A stretch of DNA of 64,000 nucleotides from Agromyces sp. 3263 (lineage in GTDB: Bacteria; Actinomycetota; Actinomycetes; Actinomycetales; Microbacteriaceae), in NCBI RefSeq assembly GCF_031456545.1, contig NZ_JAVDUV010000001.1:1612001-1676000 (forward strand), read 5' to 3'. The notes beneath the pieces were generated by a model. It ran no database searches and was not told the DNA's origin. It saw nothing but the letters and a program-made list of their open reading frames with translations. Positions 1 through 8,047 of the stretch are shown piece by piece (position 1 is the first letter of the stretch; the number at the start of each line of letters is the position of its first letter). A program made the position numbers and the translations under genes.

Positions 1-681
1 GCGACCCGGGCGGAGGTCGAACGACTCGAGGTGATCCCCCTCGACGTGCGCGATGCCGACGTGGACCTCTCGCCGACTGGCGTCGAACAGGCGCGTGCCC
101 TCGGCGATTGGCTGCAGCCGCGCGTCGCCGGGTTCGACTCCCTCTGGAGCTCGCCGTACGCCCGCGCGCGACGCACGCTGGCCATCGCGCTGGGTGAAGA
201 ACTCGGCGAAGAGCGTGGCGAGCGGGTGGTCCTCGCCGACGAACGCCTCCGCGACCGTGAGCTCGGGGTGCTCGACCTGCTCACCCACACCGGCGTCGCG
301 GCGCGGTTCCCGGGCGAGGTCGCCCGCCGACGGCACCTGGGCAAGTTCTACCACCGGCCGCCGGGCGGCGAGTCATGGGCCGACATCGCGCTGCGGCTGC
401 GCTCCTTCTTCGGCGACTTCGAGGCGGCCGCCGGCGAGCGCGCCTTCGTCATGGCCCACGACGCGATCGTCATGGTCTCGCTCTACGTGCTGCTCGGCCT
501 GAGCGAGACCGAGCTGCTCGAGTTCGCCCGCGCGAAGGTCGTCGGCAACGCGTCGGTCACGCACCTGGAGCGCGTCGACGGCCGGTGGCGCCTCGTCGAG
601 TTCGGCGACGTCGGGCACCTGCGCGTCGAGGGCGCCCCCGTCACCGCCCACCCGGGAGCGGACGATGTCACGCCCCGCTGA
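1..681 (+). CDS. Histidine phosphatase family protein, 5-prime end cut by window edge
   Basis: The frame is open from base 1, so the true start lies upstream. The N-terminal RHG catalytic motif of this superfamily (phosphoglycerate mutase-like) is therefore not visible. What remains fits the fold: SSPYARARRTL after the first strand, DERLRDRELGVLD, GGESWADIALRLRSFF, and a late VMAHDAIVMV that carries the second catalytic His. It should remove phosphate from a small molecule or protein through a phospho-His intermediate; the substrate cannot be read from sequence. The stop overlaps the next gene by 17 bases, so the two are probably co-transcribed. A GTG at 31 is unlikely to be the start because it would drop the catalytic motif. 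Confidence 0.85.
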   Translation, partial: ATRAEVERLEVIPLDVRDADVDLSPTGVEQARALGDWLQPRVAGFDSLWSSPYARARRTLAIALGEELGEERGERVVLADERLRDRELGVLDLLTHTGVAARFPGEVARRRHLGKFYHRPPGGESWADIALRLRSFFGDFEAAAGERAFVMAHDAIVMVSLYVLLGLSETELLEFARAKVVGNASVTHLERVDGRWRLVEFGDVGHLRVEGAPVTAHPGADDVTPR

Positions 682-1576
682 GCCGGTCCGGGTCGACCAG
701 TGGATGCTCCGGTCGTGGCCGCTGCCCGCACCGGGCGGATCGAAGGACGCCCGCGGGCGCGTGGTCGTCGTGGGCGGCTCGGCGCACTCCCCGGGCGGGG
801 TACTGCTCGCGGGCGTCGCCGCCTTGCGCGTCGGTGCCGGAAGGCTCACTCTGGTCACGCCGGCATCGATCGCCCTGCCCGTGGCGATCGCGGTGCCCGA
901 GGCGGGCGTGCTGAGCCTTCCCGGGGGCGGGGCGGATGCCGCGGGCGACCCGCTCGGCGACGAGGTGCGGTCTGAGCTGGCCGGCGCCGACGCCGTGCTC
1001 GTCGGCCCAGGGCTCGACGACCTCGACCTCACCAGACGACTCGTCGAAGCGGTGTGCTCCGCCGACGTGATGCCGACCGCGCTCGCGCTCGACGCCTTCG
1101 CCCTCGGGGTGCTGCCCGGGCTCGACGTGGCGCTGCCCGCGCGGGCCGTGCTGAGCCCCAACGCGGAGGAGGCCGCCCTGCTGCTCGGCGACGGCGACGG
1201 CGAGCCCGCGCAGGGCGACGCCGACGTGGACGGGGCCCTGGAGGGCGACCCCGGCCGGCTCGCCGCGGTCGTGGCGCGCGTCGCCGACCGGTACCGCGCT
1301 GCGGTCACCTGCTACGGCGAGGTCGCGGGCCCTGGCGGCGCCTGGCGGGTCGAGGGAGGCGGTCCCGGCCTCGGCACCTCGGGCAGCGGCGACGTGCTCG
1401 CCGGCGCGATCGCGGGCCTTCTGGCTCGAGGGGCGGATGCCGCGCGCGCGGCGGTGTGGGCGACGCACCTGCACGCCCTCGCCGGCGATCGCCTCGCCGA
1501 ACGGGTCGGGCAGGTGGGGTTCCTCGCCCGGGAGCTCTGCGAGGAGCTGCCCCGGGCGCTGGCCGCGACGGGCTGA
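665..1576 (+). CDS. nnrD: ADP-dependent NAD(P)H-hydrate dehydratase
   Basis: This 303-residue cytosolic repair enzyme should dehydrate damaged NADHX and NADPHX back to NAD(P)H at the expense of ADP. It belongs to the ribokinase-like carbohydrate kinase fold. The N-terminal part has the glycine-rich RGRVVVVGGSAHSPGG strand-loop, and GTSGSGDVLAG (residues 237-247) carries the catalytic Asp at 243. Many bacteria fuse this domain to an epimerase domain; here the dehydratase stands alone, so the epimerase must be elsewhere or absent. The ATG at 665 overlaps the upstream phosphatase by 17 bases. The family assignment is firm; the link to the phosphatase is only positional. Confidence 0.9.
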   Translation: MSRPAEPVRVDQWMLRSWPLPAPGGSKDARGRVVVVGGSAHSPGGVLLAGVAALRVGAGRLTLVTPASIALPVAIAVPEAGVLSLPGGGADAAGDPLGDEVRSELAGADAVLVGPGLDDLDLTRRLVEAVCSADVMPTALALDAFALGVLPGLDVALPARAVLSPNAEEAALLLGDGDGEPAQGDADVDGALEGDPGRLAAVVARVADRYRAAVTCYGEVAGPGGAWRVEGGGPGLGTSGSGDVLAGAIAGLLARGADAARAAVWATHLHALAGDRLAERVGQVGFLARELCEELPRALAATG

Positions 1577-1585
1577 ACGCCGGCC

Positions 1586-1637
1586 CGCGGCATCCGTCAC
1601 CCAGCGATGGAGGGCCGAACGCGGCATCCGTCACCCA
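1586..1637. repeat. 18-bp tandem-like direct repeat
   Basis: Two identical copies of CGCGGCATCCGTCACCCA lie at 1586-1603 and 1620-1637, 34 bases apart, in the gap between nnrD and the LtrA gene. Each copy contains the GGCATCCG word that is over-represented in the whole window. The function is unknown; it may be a remnant duplication. Confidence 0.7.
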
Positions 1638-1677
1638 TCGCTGGATCGCGGGCGTCGCCCAGGAGTACTCTCGCGAC

Positions 1678-2880
1678 GTGGCCGGCGACAGGGCGAACCC
1701 ACGGGCAGCGGGCCGTGCACCCGACCGGCGCCCGGCCGTCGATCGCGACCCCTCACGGGCGCACTGGATGGAGCTCTTCTTCGACCTCATCTTCGTGGCG
1801 CTCGTCGGCCAGCTCGCGCACGGGCTCCACGAGGAGCCGACGGTCGCGAACCTCCTGCTCTTCGTCGCGCTGTTCGCCTCGGTGTGGTGGTCGTGGGTGA
1901 ACCTGACGTTCGCGGTGAACATCATGCCGTGGCTCACCCGGCGCCAGCTCGCGTTCGTGATGCTCGCCGCCATGTTCGCGCTCGGCGCGATCGCGGTCGC
2001 GGCCCCCGAGGCCACCACCGAGCGCGCCTGGCTGTTCGCCGCTGGCAACGCCGCGCTGCGCATCGTGCTGCTCGCGCTGTGGATCTCGCAGTCCTGGGCG
2101 ACCGGAGGCACGGCGTCGCGGATCCGGGTGCTGGCCTACAACGGCGTGACCGCGGCGATCTGGCTCGCGTCGATCTGGGTCCCGCAGCCGTGGAACTTCC
2201 TGCTGTGGGGCGCGGCCATCGTCATCGAGGTGGTGCTGCTCGTGACGAGCAGTGCGAGCTGGGCCGACCGGGTGATCGCCAACCTCAACGTGGAGCACCT
2301 CGCCGAGCGCTTCGGACTGCTCGTCGTGATCGTGCTCGGCGAGTCGGTGCTCTCCATCGTGGCCGCGCTCGACGAGGCCTGGACGATCGAGGCCGGCCTG
2401 ACGGCGGCGCTCGGCCTCGCCGCCATCGCCCTGCTCGCCTGGTCCTTCTTCATGTACGGCACCGAGGCGATGCGCGACGGGCTCGAGGCGCTGCGTGCGG
2501 CCGGCGATTACCCGGCCATCCGCGACACCGTGGGGTTCCTGCCGTTCCTCGTGGTGGTCGGGGTGACCGCCGTGTCGGGAGCACTCGGCAACGCGATCCA
2601 CGATCCCGGCGAGCCGCTCCCGCTCGCGTCGGGCCTCGCGCTCTGCGGCGGCATCGCGGTGTTCTACCTCACCAACGCCATCATCTCGGTGCGGTTCGGC
2701 CGGCCGATCGCTGCCGTGCTGCGCTGGGCCGTGCCCGCCCTGGTGCTCACCGCAGCGCTCGGCGTCGCGGCCGCACTGCTGCCGGCAGGGGCGGTCATCC
2801 TCTGCGCGGTCGTGGTGCTCGCGGTCATCGTCGGCTCGGCCGAGCTGTCGGAACGACGCCGGATCGCCGGGCTCCGCTGA
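1678..2880 (+). CDS. Low temperature requirement protein A (LtrA) family membrane protein
   Basis: The protein is about 400 residues and almost entirely hydrophobic, with roughly ten to twelve membrane segments. The diagnostic N-terminal signature HWMELFFDLIFVALVGQLA sits about 22-40 residues after the start, as in the LtrA family, and ERFGLLVVIVLGESVL is a second conserved block. LtrA was named from cold-sensitive Listeria growth, but no biochemical role is established. I chose GTG 1678 because it gives a short hydrophilic lead to the signature, although no good ribosome site precedes it. The open frame extends much further upstream across nnrD, but only as a GC-rich artefact. Confidence 0.85.
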   Translation: MAGDRANPRAAGRAPDRRPAVDRDPSRAHWMELFFDLIFVALVGQLAHGLHEEPTVANLLLFVALFASVWWSWVNLTFAVNIMPWLTRRQLAFVMLAAMFALGAIAVAAPEATTERAWLFAAGNAALRIVLLALWISQSWATGGTASRIRVLAYNGVTAAIWLASIWVPQPWNFLLWGAAIVIEVVLLVTSSASWADRVIANLNVEHLAERFGLLVVIVLGESVLSIVAALDEAWTIEAGLTAALGLAAIALLAWSFFMYGTEAMRDGLEALRAAGDYPAIRDTVGFLPFLVVVGVTAVSGALGNAIHDPGEPLPLASGLALCGGIAVFYLTNAIISVRFGRPIAAVLRWAVPALVLTAALGVAAALLPAGAVILCAVVVLAVIVGSAELSERRRIAGLR

Positions 2881-3019
2881 GAGCGGCATGATCGGTCTGA
2901 GCGCAGGATGATCCGGACGTTCGGTGCCCGAGTCAAGCCCGCTCCCAGGACGGATGCCGCCACGTAGCCTGATCCGACGCGCGTGGTCGTTGCGAATGAA
3001 CACAGGGGGTACGTCCGAA

Positions 3020-4036
3020 ATGTTCTTCCACGTCCAGCGCCTGATCAACGAGATCGTCCCAGACGAGCCCGACCCCGCCGCGGCCAACGCCCTGCAGGAG
3101 GGCCTGGGCGGCCAGTTCGGCGAGATGCGCACCATGATGCAGTACCTCTTCCAGGCCATGAACTTCCGTGGCCCGGCGGGCAAGCCCTACCGCGACCTGC
3201 TGCAGGGCATCGGCACTGAGGAGATCAGCCACGTCGAGCTCATCGGCACGACCATCTCCCGGCTGCTCGACGGCTCGCCGCGCTACCAGGGCAAGCAGAC
3301 GGATCCCCTCGACGAGCCAGGCGCGAAGGGTGCGACGCCGCTGAGCATCGCGCTCGACGAGGGCAACATCCACCACTACCTGGTCGGCGCGCAGGGGGCG
3401 CTCCCCGTGGATGCGGCGGGCAACCCGTGGAGCGGCAGCTACGTCTACAACTCGGGCAACCTGCCGCTCGACCTGCTCTACAACCTGATGCTGGAGTCGA
3501 CCGGTCGGCTGCAGAAGTGCCGCATCTACGAGATGACCGCGAACGCCACGGCGCGCGCGACCATCGCCTACCTCATCGTGCGCGACCAGGCCCACGAGAA
3601 CGCCTATGCCAAGGCGCTCGAGACGCTGGGGGTGAACTGGAGGGCGCTGCTGCCGATCCCCAAGACGGATGCCTCGAAGTTCCCCGAGGTCAAGAAGCTG
3701 CTCGACGAAGGGCTGCAGAGCAAGCAGTACACCTTCGACCTCATGGGGCAGTCGGAGGCGGGCCGGATCTTCCAGGGCCTGTCACCCTCCGGCGACGGCA
3801 CGAACCTGCAGGCGCAGGAGCAGGCGCCCGGCGGATTCCCCTCGACCATCGCACCCGAGCGCTACGAGGAGTTCTCACCGGGGCTCGACCCCGAACTGCT
3901 CGCCCTCGTGCAGGCGACGGCCGAGATGGAGCTCGCCGACGTCCAGGCCCTGTTCGGTCCGATCCCCGCGGATGCCGCATCCTCGTCGAGGGGCGGCGCG
4001 GAACCGGCCGATGCGGCGGCGGCGAAGGGCTCCTGA
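3020..4036 (+). CDS. Manganese (non-heme) catalase
   Basis: This 338-residue enzyme should disproportionate hydrogen peroxide at a di-manganese centre in the cytosol. All five expected ligands are in place: Glu35, Glu68, His71, Glu159 and His192. The 3-residue and 33-residue ligand spacings match the characterised Lactobacillus enzyme. ATG 3020 was chosen over an in-frame ATG at 2996 because AGGGGG (3004-3009) is well placed for it and because family members begin MF-x-H. The last 25 residues are low-complexity Ala/Gly/Ser. A long perfect hairpin follows the stop, so the gene looks monocistronic. Confidence 0.95.
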   Translation: MFFHVQRLINEIVPDEPDPAAANALQEGLGGQFGEMRTMMQYLFQAMNFRGPAGKPYRDLLQGIGTEEISHVELIGTTISRLLDGSPRYQGKQTDPLDEPGAKGATPLSIALDEGNIHHYLVGAQGALPVDAAGNPWSGSYVYNSGNLPLDLLYNLMLESTGRLQKCRIYEMTANATARATIAYLIVRDQAHENAYAKALETLGVNWRALLPIPKTDASKFPEVKKLLDEGLQSKQYTFDLMGQSEAGRIFQGLSPSGDGTNLQAQEQAPGGFPSTIAPERYEEFSPGLDPELLALVQATAEMELADVQALFGPIPADAASSSRGGAEPADAAAAKGS

Positions 4037-4083
4037 CCGCGACCGGCCGCGTGAGCGCCTGACCGCCTGACCGGCGGTTTCGG

Positions 4084-4122
4084 CGACCCGGCGGCGGCGC
4101 GCTGCACGCCGCCGCCGGGTCG
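4084..4122 (+). terminator. 16-bp stem-loop after the catalase gene
   Basis: Arms 4084-4099 and 4107-4122 are perfectly complementary around a 7-base loop. There is no T-run, as is usual for terminators of high-GC actinobacteria. It sits 47 bases past the catalase stop. Confidence 0.75.
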
Positions 4123-4165
4123 TCAAGGGGCTGCGAAGGCGGCCCATCGACCCTAGGCTCGCTGC

Positions 4166-5236
4166 ATGCCCACGGCCCCCAGCACGTCCGAGCCCGCCTC
4201 CGCGTCCGATTCCAGCCCCTCGAAGCAGCGCCTCGCCGCCGTCATCTACAACCCGGTGAAGGTCGACATCGACGAACTGCGGGCGGCCATCGCCGCCGAG
4301 CCGGCCGCCGCCGACTGGGCGGAGACCCTTTGGTTCGAGACCACCGAGGAGGACCCCGGCACCGGCCAGGCGAAGCAGGCACTCGAGGCCGGCGCCGACA
4401 TGGTGATCGCGGCCGGCGGCGACGGCACCATCCGATCGGTCGCCCAGGAACTCGGCGGCACCTCGACGTCGCTTGCCCTGCTGCCGTCGGGCACCGGCAA
4501 CCTGCTCGCCCGAAACCTGGAGCTGACGCTCGACGACCTCGAGAACTCCATCCGCGTCGCCTACGACGGCGTCGACCGGCAGATCGATCTCGCGTGGGCC
4601 TCCATCCGCCGCGAGGGCGGCACCGTCGAGCGGGCCGCCTATCTGGTGATGGCCGGGTTCGGGCTCGACGCGAAGATGCTCTCGAACACCGACGAGGAGC
4701 TGAAGGCGAAGGTCGGCTGGCTCGCCTACGTCGATGCCATGCGCAAGGCCCTGCGCGACAAGAACCACATGCGCATGCGCTACCGCCTCGACGGCCACGG
4801 CGCGCGCGCCGTGTCGGCGCACACCCTGATCATCGGCAACTGCGGGTCGCTGCCGGCCAACATCCTGCTGCTCCCCCAGGCGGCGATCGACGACGGGCGC
4901 TTCGAGGCGGTGTTCCTCCGTCCCGAGAGCGCGTGGGGCTGGGTGCAGATCTTCGTGAAGGTGATCTGGGAGAACGGCGTCCTTCGCCGCACGAAGTGGG
5001 GCCGCAAGCTCGCCTCGCGCGACGTCGACGCGGTGCGATACGTCCGTGGGCGCCGGCTCGACGTCGTGCTCAGTCATCCCGAGGAGGTCGAGCTCGACGG
5101 CGACACCTTCGGACGCGCCGAGGCGTTCCGCACGTGGATCGACGCCGGCGGCCTGACCGTGCGCGTCCCGGTGACCGAGGGCGAGTCCGAGTCCGAGCCC
5201 GCCTCGGAGTCGGACTCGGAGCCTGCTGCCACGTGA
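4166..5236 (+). CDS. Diacylglycerol kinase family lipid kinase (DagK-like)
   Basis: This 356-residue protein has the DAGK catalytic domain. The nucleotide-binding GGDGT is at residues 84-88, followed by LPSGTGNLLARN around 106-117. The family phosphorylates diacylglycerol or related lipids with ATP; in actinobacteria relatives act on sphingosine-like or phosphatidylinositol-pathway lipids, so the substrate is uncertain. The C-terminal tail is a run of alternating acidic residues and Ser. ATG 4166 has no clear Shine-Dalgarno, which may mean a leaderless transcript. It follows the catalase terminator, so it has its own promoter. Confidence 0.85.
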   Translation: MPTAPSTSEPASASDSSPSKQRLAAVIYNPVKVDIDELRAAIAAEPAAADWAETLWFETTEEDPGTGQAKQALEAGADMVIAAGGDGTIRSVAQELGGTSTSLALLPSGTGNLLARNLELTLDDLENSIRVAYDGVDRQIDLAWASIRREGGTVERAAYLVMAGFGLDAKMLSNTDEELKAKVGWLAYVDAMRKALRDKNHMRMRYRLDGHGARAVSAHTLIIGNCGSLPANILLLPQAAIDDGRFEAVFLRPESAWGWVQIFVKVIWENGVLRRTKWGRKLASRDVDAVRYVRGRRLDVVLSHPEEVELDGDTFGRAEAFRTWIDAGGLTVRVPVTEGESESEPASESDSEPAAT

Positions 5237-5350
5237 TTCCGGGCAGCGGATGGCGCGGCATCCGTTTGTCAAGGCGCTTCCCGCGGGCGGGCCCGCCGGT
5301 GTTTCCTGCTGGAAGCAGTCCGACCACCGCACGACCGATGAGGAGCTGTG

Positions 5351-5539
5351 ATGACCGACGCTGAGATCACCCCGTCCGAGCAGGATGACGAGCAGACGCC
5401 GCCGCCGGCTCGCGCGACCAAGGATCGCGGCGACGGCGCCCGCCTGCCCGAGGAGTTCGAGGATGGCGGCGAGACCGTCGCCGAGGACACCGCCTCGGGT
5501 GGGGCTCCCGATCCGGCGGGCGAGTCGTCGGATGGGTGA
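5351..5539 (+). CDS. Small acidic hypothetical protein, 62 residues
   Basis: I do not recognise this protein. It is short, strongly acidic and Pro/Gly-rich, with no membrane segment and probably little fixed structure. AGGAG at 5341-5345 sits 5 bases before ATG 5351, which favours that start over GTG 5348. Its stop overlaps the start of the next small gene by 8 bases. Codon positions look like real coding sequence. The good ribosome site and the coupled downstream frame are the main reasons to call it a gene. Confidence 0.6.
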   Translation: MTDAEITPSEQDDEQTPPPARATKDRGDGARLPEEFEDGGETVAEDTASGGAPDPAGESSDG

Positions 5540-5705
5540 CGCCTCCGAGGACCGGATCGGCGAGGTCGTGAGCCCCGAGGACCTGCCCGCGCAGGTCGAG
5601 GTGAGCGAGCACGAGGGCGTCACCCGCATCGACATCGCGAACGACGCCGAGACACGGCCGGGTCCGGTCGACGAACCCGGCTCCCGCGAGGCCGGCTCGC
5701 GCTAG
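5532..5705 (+). CDS. Small acidic hypothetical protein, 57 residues, overlapping the previous gene
   Basis: This short frame begins MGDASEDRIGEVVSPEDL and is acidic like its upstream partner, with a central EVSEHEGVTRIDI stretch that could form a strand. ATG 5532 lies inside the last codons of the preceding gene (8-base overlap), a typical translational coupling. No family is recognised. The shared acidity suggests the two products may work together or be recent derivatives of one another; that is inference. It ends 24 bases before a convergent flavin-binding gene. Confidence 0.5.
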   Translation: MGDASEDRIGEVVSPEDLPAQVEVSEHEGVTRIDIANDAETRPGPVDEPGSREAGSR

Positions 5706-5729
5706 GGCGCCCTCGGCCTGCTCTCGCGG

Positions 5730-6134
5730 TCAGGGGCGCCGGAATGTGCGGCCGTGCACCGCGGTGGGCGTGATCCGCACCCACCGGTCCTTCTCCTCGG
5801 GCGCCCAGGGCGTGGCACCGAGCCGCTCCGCAGCCTCGACCTCGCTCTGGCGATCGAACTCCTCGGCGGAGCCCTTGACGACCACGCTGAACGCGTCGGT
5901 CTCGGTGAAGCCGTCGATCTCGAAGGCCACACCGTGATGGATCGTCAGCTCGAGCAGTTTCGTGCCGGGCGAGGTGCGGAAGACGATCGTCGAGCCGTCC
6001 ACGACGTGGTTGACGGGGAAGATGTCCACCTCGCCCGCAGCCGCGGCGGCGATGCGCCCGTACGGAGCATCGCGCAGCCGCTGCCAGCATTCGTCCTCGG
6101 ACAGCTCCCGGGTCGGCGTGCGCTCCTCGTCCAT
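5730..6134 (-). CDS. Pyridoxamine 5-prime-phosphate oxidase family protein
   Basis: This 134-residue protein has the split-barrel flavin-binding fold. The pattern LSEDECWQRLRDAPYGRIA, then FPVNHVVDGSTIVFRTSPGTK, is typical of the small actinobacterial PNPOx-like family. Such proteins bind FMN or F420 or act as flavin reductases; they are generally not true PdxH enzymes. The start at 6134 (MDEERTPTREL) is preferred because residues further upstream are unlike the family. It is transcribed toward the small acidic genes. The TetR gene lies 75 bases upstream on the same strand, so they could share a transcript. Confidence 0.8.
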   Translation of the reverse strand: MDEERTPTRELSEDECWQRLRDAPYGRIAAAAAGEVDIFPVNHVVDGSTIVFRTSPGTKLLELTIHHGVAFEIDGFTETDAFSVVVKGSAEEFDRQSEVEAAERLGATPWAPEEKDRWVRITPTAVHGRTFRRP

Positions 6135-6209
6135 GCTCCGAGTCTCGCGCGGATGGCGAGCCCGTACAAGGGCGGACCCGGCCGACGATCGGCCCCAGCA
6201 GACGACCAC

Positions 6210-6788
6210 TCAGTGCGGCGCGAACGCGGCGTGGAAGATCGCCCACGCGCGGCGCGAGACGGCGCGCCGATCCTCGGCGTCGGTGCGCGCCACCACGTCG
6301 GTCAGCATGGTGACGGCGAGCAGCACGTCCTCGGTCTCGACGTGGTCGCCGATGCGCCCGGCCGCCCGTTCCCGCACGAGCACGGTCTCGGCGACCGCTG
6401 CCAGCCGGTCCCCGAGGTGCGCCACCTGGCGGTCGTGCCGGTTGCTCCAGATCAGGTCGATGAGGGCGGTCGAGGCCACGGCCTGCTCGATGATCGTGTC
6501 GAGCAGGTCATCGAGCGTGGCCTCGGGCGGTGCGACGGATGCCTCGAGCGCGTCGAGGTTCTCGTCGAACACCGCGATCGCGAGGGAGAGCTTGTCGGGG
6601 AAGTGCCGGTAGAGGCTGCCCTGTCCGACGCCCGCCCGCTTGGCGACGGCGCTGAACGGCGCCTGCAGCCCGTCGACGGCGAAGACCTCGCGGGCCGCGG
6701 CGATGAGCGCCCGCCGGTTCTCGGGCCCGGCAGCCGGTCCGCGGTTCGCCTTCGTCGGCCGCGAAGTTCCCGTCTCACGTTCAGGCAC
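6210..6788 (-). CDS. TetR/AcrR family transcriptional regulator
   Basis: The 192-residue protein has an N-terminal helix-turn-helix (FSAVAKRAGVGQGSLYRHF) and an all-helical ligand-binding C-terminal half. The start is GTG 6788, reading VPERETGTSRPT; longer frames run backwards through the divergent dehydrogenase and are artefacts. A perfect inverted repeat lies in the 64-base gap to the divergent dehydrogenase gene. The regulator therefore very likely represses both itself and that gene. The inducer is unknown and is probably a substrate or product of the dehydrogenase. Confidence 0.85.
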   Translation of the reverse strand: MPERETGTSRPTKANRGPAAGPENRRALIAAAREVFAVDGLQAPFSAVAKRAGVGQGSLYRHFPDKLSLAIAVFDENLDALEASVAPPEATLDDLLDTIIEQAVASTALIDLIWSNRHDRQVAHLGDRLAAVAETVLVRERAAGRIGDHVETEDVLLAVTMLTDVVARTDAEDRRAVSRRAWAIFHAAFAPH

Positions 6789-6803
6789 GGGTGCTACCTT
6801 ACC

Positions 6804-6825
6804 TACCGGACAAGGATGTCCGGTA
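6804..6825. promoter_or_regulatory. Perfect inverted-repeat operator for the divergent TetR regulator
   Basis: Arms TACCGGACA (6804-6812) and TGTCCGGTA (6817-6825) are exact reverse complements separated by 4 bases. They lie between the divergent starts at 6788 and 6853, where a repressor would cover both promoters. A TATACC at 6824-6829 could be the -10 of the dehydrogenase gene, so the operator would overlap it. Confidence 0.8.
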
Positions 6826-6852
6826 TACCCGAAGCAGAGTAAGGAACACCCC

Positions 6853-7917
6853 ATGAGCACCCCTGACACCCTCACCGGCGACGACTCCATCAAGACCTGG
6901 CTCGCCCACCCCGTCGGCGGCCCCATCCTCCGAGAGCTGCTGGCGCAGTCCGGCCAGGACGCCGACGTGCTGAAGCCCGTGAGTCGACTCGCGATCAAGC
7001 GCCTCATCAAGCTCAGCAAGGGCCAGTTCAGCCAGCAGATGGTCGACGACCTGGTCGCTCGCGCCGCGGCGGGCGAGGTGCCGGCCGGCTCGAGCGGCGT
7101 CGCGGATGCCCCGAGCGCCGCCGCCGAGGCATCCGCCCCCGTCGTGGAGCGCCCCGAGTGGGTCGAGCGACTCGACCAGGGCCGCTTCTCCGGCAAGACC
7201 GTGATCGTGACCGGCGCCGGATCGGGCATCGGCCGCGCGACCGCATCCCGCATCGCCCGCGAAGGCGGCCGGGTCGTGGCCGTCGATGTGTCGCAGGAGC
7301 GTCTCGACGAGTTCGCCGCCGAGCACGACGGCGCCGACATCGTGACCCTGGTCGCCGACATCACCGACGACGCGAAGATCGCCGAGATCGTCGGCGCAGC
7401 CGGTGAGCGCATCGACGGCCTCGCGAACATCGCCGGGATCATGGACGACATGACGCCCATCGGCGAGCTCACCGACGCCGTGTGGCAGCGCGTGTTCGCG
7501 GTCAACGTCGACGGCACCATGAAGCTCATGCGCGCGGTCGCGCCGCTCATGGTCGCCCAGGGCTCGGGCTCGATCGTGAACACGGCCTCCGAGGCAGCAC
7601 TGCGCGGTTCGGCCGCGGGTGTGGCCTACACCGCGTCGAAGCACGCCGTCGTCGGCCTCACGAAGTCGACCGCGTTCATGTACGGACCCAGCGGCCTCCG
7701 CGTGAACGCCGTCGCTCCGGGCCCGACCATCACGAACATCGAGGCGAAGTTCGCGTCGCCGCTCGGCGCGGAGCGCGTGCAGCTCGCGATGACGATCCTC
7801 CCGGATGCCGCCGAGGCGGAGGCCCTCGCCGCGTCGATCACCTTCCTCCTGAGCGACGACGGCGTGAACATCAACGGCGTCGTGCTGGCATCCGACGGCG
7901 GCTGGTCGGCGGCCTGA
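6853..7917 (+). CDS. SDR family oxidoreductase with an extra N-terminal helical domain
   Basis: Residues 115-354 form a classical short-chain dehydrogenase. TGAGSGIG (120-127) binds NAD(P), NTAS ends at Ser246, and YTASK gives Tyr259 and Lys263. It should oxidise or reduce an alcohol/ketone pair of unknown identity. Residues 1-75 are a separate domain, WLAHPVGGPILRELLAQSG up to MVDDLVARA, joined by an Ala/Ser linker. From memory it resembles the small helical C-terminal domain of some actinobacterial GH3 beta-glucosidases. AAGGA at 6841-6845 fixes ATG 6853. The gene is divergent from, and probably repressed by, the neighbouring TetR protein. Confidence 0.88.
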   Translation: MSTPDTLTGDDSIKTWLAHPVGGPILRELLAQSGQDADVLKPVSRLAIKRLIKLSKGQFSQQMVDDLVARAAAGEVPAGSSGVADAPSAAAEASAPVVERPEWVERLDQGRFSGKTVIVTGAGSGIGRATASRIAREGGRVVAVDVSQERLDEFAAEHDGADIVTLVADITDDAKIAEIVGAAGERIDGLANIAGIMDDMTPIGELTDAVWQRVFAVNVDGTMKLMRAVAPLMVAQGSGSIVNTASEAALRGSAAGVAYTASKHAVVGLTKSTAFMYGPSGLRVNAVAPGPTITNIEAKFASPLGAERVQLAMTILPDAAEAEALAASITFLLSDDGVNINGVVLASDGGWSAA

Positions 7918-7937
7918 TCCGCTCGCCCGACTGAAGC

Positions 7938-7978
7938 GACGAGGGCGCCGACCGCGATGCCGGCCGGCGCCCTTCGTC
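7938..7978 (+). terminator. Stem-loop terminator after the SDR gene
   Basis: Left arm 7938-7950 pairs with 7965-7978 over 13 bp with one bulged base and a 14-base loop. It begins 21 bases after the SDR stop. There is no T-tract. Confidence 0.7.
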
Positions 7979-8047
7979 GTGCCACGCCGTGGCTTCGCTC
8001 GCCGTGCTGGGTGCGGCCGGCTTCGGTGCTCGACGCGGCCGCGCGTG

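Noticed and set aside
3875..5635. Long minus-strand frame opposite the lipid kinase and small acidic genes
   Set aside because: Same GC artefact; the plus-strand kinase has the GGDGT motif and proper codon bias.
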